DNA from: Nymphaea colorata
Taxonomy: Eukaryota; Streptophyta; Magnoliopsida; Nymphaeales; Nymphaeaceae
Assembly (NCBI RefSeq): GCF_008831285.2
Contig: NC_045149.1
Coordinates: 21,832,535-21,892,534 of the forward strand
Direction of reading: 5' to 3'
DNA: 60,000 bases
Below the pieces are notes generated by a model. That model had not been told where the DNA came from and ran no database searches. It saw only the letters and a list, made by a program, of their open reading frames with translations. Of the stretch, positions 55,137-60,000 are shown in pieces. Numbering within the stretch: the first letter of the stretch is position 1; each line of letters starts with the position of its first letter. The position numbers and the translations under genes are program-made.

Positions 55137-58100
55137 TCAACTTGGTGTGAAGGGAGTAGTGATTTCGCCATTCTGGACCTTTTCTCGCATGAAGTGACAG
55201 TCAATTTTTATATGTTTTGTCCTTTCATGGAACACTGCATTTGCTGCGATATGTATGGCAGCTTGATTATCACAATGCATTGGTGTGGGAGAACTGAATT
55301 CTAAGTCCATTTTAGATAAAAGAGTACGAATCCAAGTAATTTCACTGGCTGTTGTGGCCATTGCCCTGTATTCTGCTTCTGCACTGGACCTAGAAGTGAC
55401 TCGCTGTTTCTTGCTTCGCCAAGATACTAGGTTATCACCTACATAAATACAATATCCAGTAGTGGATTTACGGTCCATGCTTCCTGCCCAATCTGCATCA
55501 GAATATGCTCTAATGTTGACATGGCCATTTCGTTTATATAATAATCCTTGGCCGGGAGATTTCTTCAAATATTTGAGAATTCGTTCAACCATGTCCCAAT
55601 GTTCTTGAGTCGGATCATGCATATGTTGACTAACAAGATTTACAGCATAGGTAATGTCGGGTCTTGTAACTGTGAGATATATAAGTCTTCCTACCAGTTG
55701 TTGATATCTTGAAATTTCTGGACTTTCCTGTTTCTCAGTAATGACTACTTTGTTGTTGTTGACCACCGGTGTATCTACAGGACGACATCCAAGTTTTTCA
55801 GTTTCTTTGAGTAGATCAGTGACATATTTTCTTTGTGACATAAATAGTCCATTCCTTGACTAAGCAATTTCTATTCCCAAAAAGTATTTTAACTTTCCCA
55901 AATCCTTTATGTCGAAGGCTTTTTGAAGTAGTGCTTTTGCATCATTGATCTTGAGAGCGTTGCTTCCTGTGATGATTATCTCGTCCACATAGACAAGAAC
56001 CAATGTAATATCACTGTCTTTCTTATTGATAAACAACGAATTGTCGGCTTTACTCCTGTAGAATCCATATTGTTCAAGAGCTTTGCTCAATTTGAAGTGC
56101 CACGCTCGAGGAGATTGCTTAAGCCCATATATCGATTTTCGCAGCTTACATACTGATGTAGACTTTTCTTGAATCCATCCAGGAGGTAGCTTCATATATA
56201 CTTCTTCTTGTAAGTCTCCCTGCAAGAAAGCATTTTTTACATCTAATTGAAATAGTGGCCAATCATAGTTGCAAGCGATCGAGAGCAATATTCGAACAGT
56301 ATTCATTTTGGCTACCGGGGCAAATGTCTCCTCATAATCCAATCCTTGTGTTTGAGTATACCCTTTTGTGACCAGCCTAGCCTTGTATCTTTCCACGGTT
56401 CCATCACTGTTGTATTTGATTTTAAAAACCCATCTGCAGCCAACCGCACGTTTTCCTTCAGGCAATTGAGTAATCTCCCATGTTTGATTTTTGTTTAAGG
56501 CATCAAGCTCTTCCCGCATAGCTTTGATCCAAACAGGATTCTCTTTGGCCTCCTCATAAGATCTTGGTTCTATTTCTCTTTCTATGGTAGCCAAAAAGGC
56601 AGAGTGTTTTTCAGAGAAATTTTTGAACGTCACACGATTTTCGATAGGATGCATAACTGCCTTATATGTCACATAATCTTTCAAGTGTCTAGGAGGTTGA
56701 ATGGTTCTTTGTGATCTTCTAGGCTCGGTGACTTCAGTTGTGCCCATTTCAACTTCATGAGTTCCCATGTTTTCGATCAAGGTCTGTACTTGAGCTTCTG
56801 CTGATGCATTGTGATTACCTTGGTTGGTGGAAATGGCAACTAAATCATCATATATGCTAATGTTGGGCAAAGTCGTCTCCCCCTGTCGTCTTTCTTGATG
56901 ATGGTGATTTTTAAAATATGGTATTGACTCATCAAATTTGACGTCTCTAGAGATATACACACGCTGTTCATAAGGGTTGTAGCATCTATATCCTTTTTTG
57001 TTGACTGAATATCCCATAAACACACACTTGCGAGCTTTGGGACTAAGTTTGTCTCGTTCAGTTTTGTCGATCATAACATACACAATGCTCCCGAACAATT
57101 TCAAGTGATTGATACTGATCTTGCGTCCTGTAAGGATGTGAAGAGGTGATTTTCCTCTTAGTCTGCAGCTAGGAGTTCGGTTAATTAGGTAGCAAGCAGT
57201 CATAATCGCCTCGCTCCAAAACTGTTTAGGCATACAAGACTGAAAGAGTAAGGAACGTGTAATTTCAAGAATATGACGGTTTTTTCTTTCAACTACTCCA
57301 TTTTGTTGTGGAGTTTTTACACACGAATATTGATGCATCATGCCACTCATATTTTCAAAATTTTCAAAAGAATTGTTTTTAAACTCAGTCCCATTGTCGG
57401 TTCTTAGGGTCTTAATACCAACATTGTATTGAGTTCGCACCATATTATAGTAAATCACAAATTTTTCAAAAACTTGATCATTGGAATTGAGAAGATATAA
57501 CCAAGTTACCTTTGAGAAATCATCAATAAACGATAAATAATATTTAAAACCATTACAAGATGTTACTGGGGCAGGACCCCAAACATCAGCATGCACCAAT
57601 TCAAATGGTTCGTTAGCAATAGTTTCAGACAAACCAAAAGAAGGACGAGTCATTTTAGCATATTGACAAATTTCACACACATGTAAATCAAAAGTTTCAT
57701 GAGGGAAAAATAATGACAAAATTCTACTAGACGGGTGGCCAAGTCTGCAATGCCATAAATGAGAATCAAATCCTGAGCTAGCAGTCATAGCAACATTATT
57801 ATTTTGATTGATCACATACACTCCATTTTCTTCTTTTCCTTCACCAATCGTCATCTTCGTCACCCTGTCCTGAAAGATTACATTGGTAGGAGAAAAAATA
57901 ACATTGCAATTTAGATCATGCGTAATCTTAGAAACAGAGAGAAGATTGGATGCAAGATTAGGCATATAAAGAGTTTTCAATTCATTTTCAAAAAAATTTG
58001 CTTTCCCTACTCCAACAACTTTAATGGAAGTGCCATCAGCTATAGTCACAGTCCTTTTTTCACTTTTATTTTCTATATCTTTCAAGTTATTATGAAAAAA

Positions 58101-59233
58101 GGACATATGTTCAGATGCACCTGAATCCACGATCCAAGAGTAATTTCTAGTAAGAGAAGGGTCAAAATTCGTACCTGGCTGATTTCTAGGCGAAGTGAAC
58201 GCTGATGCAGCAGTTACCGTATTGGAGTGTTTCTGGCCATTTAGATTTTTAATCATCTTTGCGATAGTAGCAAGAGTAATCTCACCTTCGTCGGATTGGA
58301 CCAACTGCGCCTGCGGTTTGTATTGCTGTTTTAGATGATCTCCCTTGTTGGTAGGTCTGCCATGTAAATTCCAGCATTTTTCTCGAATATGCCCTTCTTT
58401 TTTACAGTATGTGCACACTAGTCGTTTGCCTTTATTTCTGAATGACGACTGAACCTCCATTTTTTCTTCATGTTTCTTGCTGACCGATGCATTAAAAGCT
58501 ACTTTTTCAATGTTTTCACCACTAGTTTTAGTATCAATAATGTCACTGGTCTTCATAATCTTCCTCCTTTTTTCTTCTCGTAAGAGGGTGTTACACACCA
58601 TATCCAAAGTCGGCAGATCAGAAGTCATTAATATTTGGCTTCTTGCTTGTTCGTAATCTTCACCTAAACCAGCCAATAGTTTGAAGGTTCTTTCTTGATC
58701 TCGCTGCCTCTTAATGCGAGCAAGGTCGGTTGAGAGTGGACAATGAGAGTCCATCTCATTCCACTTCCCTTTGAGCATAGCAATATAGTCGTTCAAGGTC
58801 ATATGACCTTTCTTCAACTCATAAATTTCATGGAAGAGTTGATACATGCGTGCCGTACTATATTTTTCACTATATAATTCTTTGGCAGCATTCCATATTT
58901 CCTCAGCAGTTTCGAAGTAATAAAAACTCTCAGCGATTTTAGCATCCATAGAATTCAGCAACCAAGACATGACCATATGATTACCAGACTCCCACTCATC
59001 ATAGTTAGGGTCGCCAATGGCTGGTTTAGATTTTTTTCCATTAACAAACCCAAGTTTACATTTCCCACTTAAAAACAGAGTAGCAGCTTTCGACCAAGAC
59101 ATATAATTTAAGCCATTCAATGGAACATTTGTAATTTTAAGAATGCTGTCTCCACGACAATTTGTTGGTGTGTAGACGATCCACTAGTCGAGTTCAGTCT
59201 CTGAGAATCACGGGTTCCTCCATTAGTGTCCAT
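55137..59233 (-). pseudogene. Copia B gag-pol polyprotein, nearly intact
   Basis: The gag ATG at 59233 opens MDTNGGTRDSQRLNSTSG; a small indel near 59140 shifts the frame, after which 59120 to 55137 is one frame of 1,327 codons with a single TAG at 55860-55862, just after YFLGIEIA. Domains in order: gag/UBN2 (59100-58560); zinc knuckle CTYCKKEGHIREKC (about 58420); protease IVDSGASEHMS (about 58130); integrase with HLWHCRLGH, CEICQYAKM and DDFSKVTWLYLL, ending in QQNGVVERKNRHILE (about 57285); RT with QLDVKNAFLQGDLQEEVYM, then YVDEIIITG (about 55975), where the second catalytic Asp of YVDD is Glu; RNase H with DADWAGSMDRKSTTGYC and RSSAEAEYRAMA (about 55500-55350). Length and order are normal for the family. 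Confidence 0.93.
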
Positions 59234-59870
59234 TGAGAAAAGAGAAACACGAACACACTTGTTTTCTGCAACTTGTGTAGTGCAGTAGGAGAGGCAGTCT
59301 GAAATCAGGTGATTTCGGCCTGCTCTGGTCACCAATCAGGTCGATTTTGGAGGCGTTGGATGCACAACAGATAGGTGATTCTCCCTGCTAAATCTAACAA
59401 AGAAAGATGGCTCGTAGAGATAACGCCGGTTGATAGAACAGAGACGAAATCCAGTGATGCCCTGTTTTACAGCAAAAGAGGCGGTCGGAAATTTGATGAT
59501 TCCGGCCAACTCCGGCCACCAAATTGGTCGAGCTCAGAGGCGTTGGATCCGAAACAGATATGCGGTCCTTCCTGTAAAATCTCAGGCTGAGAGATTGATT
59601 GGGGAGAAAACGCTGGTCAATTGAATGAAAGGGCGACAATCACGTTGTGCCCTATTTTGCAGCAAAAGAGGCGGTCGGAAATTTGATGATTCCGGCCGAC
59701 TCCGGTCACCAAATTGGTCGAGGTCAGAGGCGTTGGATCCGCAACAGATAGGCGATCCTTCCAGTAAAATCTCAGGCTGAGATATTGATTGTGGAGAAAA
59801 CGCTCGTCGATTGAATGAAAGGGCGACAAGCACGTTGCTGCCCTGTTTTTTTTTTTTTTTTTTTTTTTTT
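59234..59870 (-). repeat. Tandem-repeat leader of Copia B (~190 bp units)
   Basis: AGCAAAAGAGGCGGTCGGAA starts at 59471 and again at 59661 (period 190). A more diverged unit with GATTTCGGCC...GGTCACCAATCAGGTCG precedes it at about 59285. GAGGCGTTGGAT, GAAACAGATA and GAGAAAACGCT recur in step. The tract ends in a ~25-nt T run (59848-59872). Short frames here are repeats of each other. I read it as untranslated leader. Confidence 0.82.
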
Positions 59871-59872
59871 TG

Positions 59873-60000
59873 ACGATGATGCCCAAAAAAACGAGCGGTC
59901 ACTCGTTGATGCTCCAGAAATTGTGTAAACACTCTGGAGAGATCTTCAGATACTCAAGAGTCGTTCCAACATCTGCTCAACATCTTTAAGAATAAATTTT
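59873..60000 (-). other. Outer leader of Copia B to window edge
   Basis: No gene or primer site is visible in the last 130 bp; the element should continue to its primer site and 5' LTR beyond the window. Confidence 0.5.

Larger units (their letters stand above)
54738..60000 (-). mobile_element. Copia element B, 3' part through leader (5' LTR beyond edge)
   Basis: A minus-strand Ty1/Copia element: 3' LTR 54738-55045, polypurine tract 55046-55057, gag-pol 59233-55137, and a tandem-repeat leader running to the right edge. It inserted just downstream of the lectin pseudogene's polyadenylation signal. It is nearly open, with one frameshift in gag and one internal stop before RNase H, plus a changed RT catalytic residue. 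The 5' LTR and target duplication are outside the window. Confidence 0.9.

Noticed and set aside
59394-59932. Several 60-116-codon frames at the right edge
   Set aside because: They are the Copia B leader repeat read in different frames; similar peptides recur with the 190-bp period.
1-60000. CRISPR arrays, operons, prokaryotic signals or organellar insertions
   Set aside because: Nothing with regular short repeats and spacers, no recognisable plastid or mitochondrial genes, and spliced plant genes throughout.

Overview
This is nuclear DNA of a flowering plant, read as an AT-rich intergenic tract with very few host genes. The evidence for a plant is a spliced PLATZ zinc-binding gene, intronless GNA-type mannose-binding lectin genes, Ty1/Copia elements with the plant initiator-Met-tRNA primer site, hAT-type MITEs with 8-bp target duplications, and many (TA)n and (GA/CT)n microsatellites. 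GNA-type lectin multiplication is best known in monocots but also occurs in other angiosperm lineages, so I do not name a species.

Layout. 1-3.2 kb: the 5' part of a decayed minus-strand Copia element (A) whose long leader is built of ~190-bp tandem repeats. 3.2-22.3 kb: intergenic DNA with MITEs, microsatellites, an AT-rich dispersed repeat, two GC-rich islands, a Ty3/Gypsy reverse-transcriptase scrap and three clear hAT-type elements. 22.3-25.8 kb: promoter and four exons of a PLATZ gene (229 aa), the best-supported transcription-related gene here. 25.8-35.9 kb: intergenic DNA with MITEs and small tandem repeats. 36.0-36.8 kb: an intact secreted lectin gene (142 aa). 37.3-41.8 kb: a heavily decayed minus-strand Copia element (D) carrying other insertions. 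42.9-49.2 kb: a minus-strand Copia element (C) with both LTRs, primer site, polypurine tract and target duplication, split into the junction of an older ~0.28-kb tandem duplication. 49.4-53.6 kb: isolated lectin 3'-UTR remnants mixed with plus-strand Copia integrase scraps. 53.9-54.7 kb: a lectin pseudogene with two frameshifting deletions. 54.7-60 kb: a third long minus-strand Copia element (B), nearly open, running off the right edge.

The host story is a locus of secreted mannose-binding lectins: one intact copy, one pseudogene and two detached 3'-UTR relics, pulled apart by Copia insertions. The PLATZ gene is separate and probably a nuclear DNA-binding regulator. The rest is transposable-element biology: Copia elements disabled to different degrees, leader tandem repeats shared by two Copia elements, and several non-autonomous DNA-transposon families. 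I saw no CRISPR, operon, organellar transfer or convincing novel multi-gene system.
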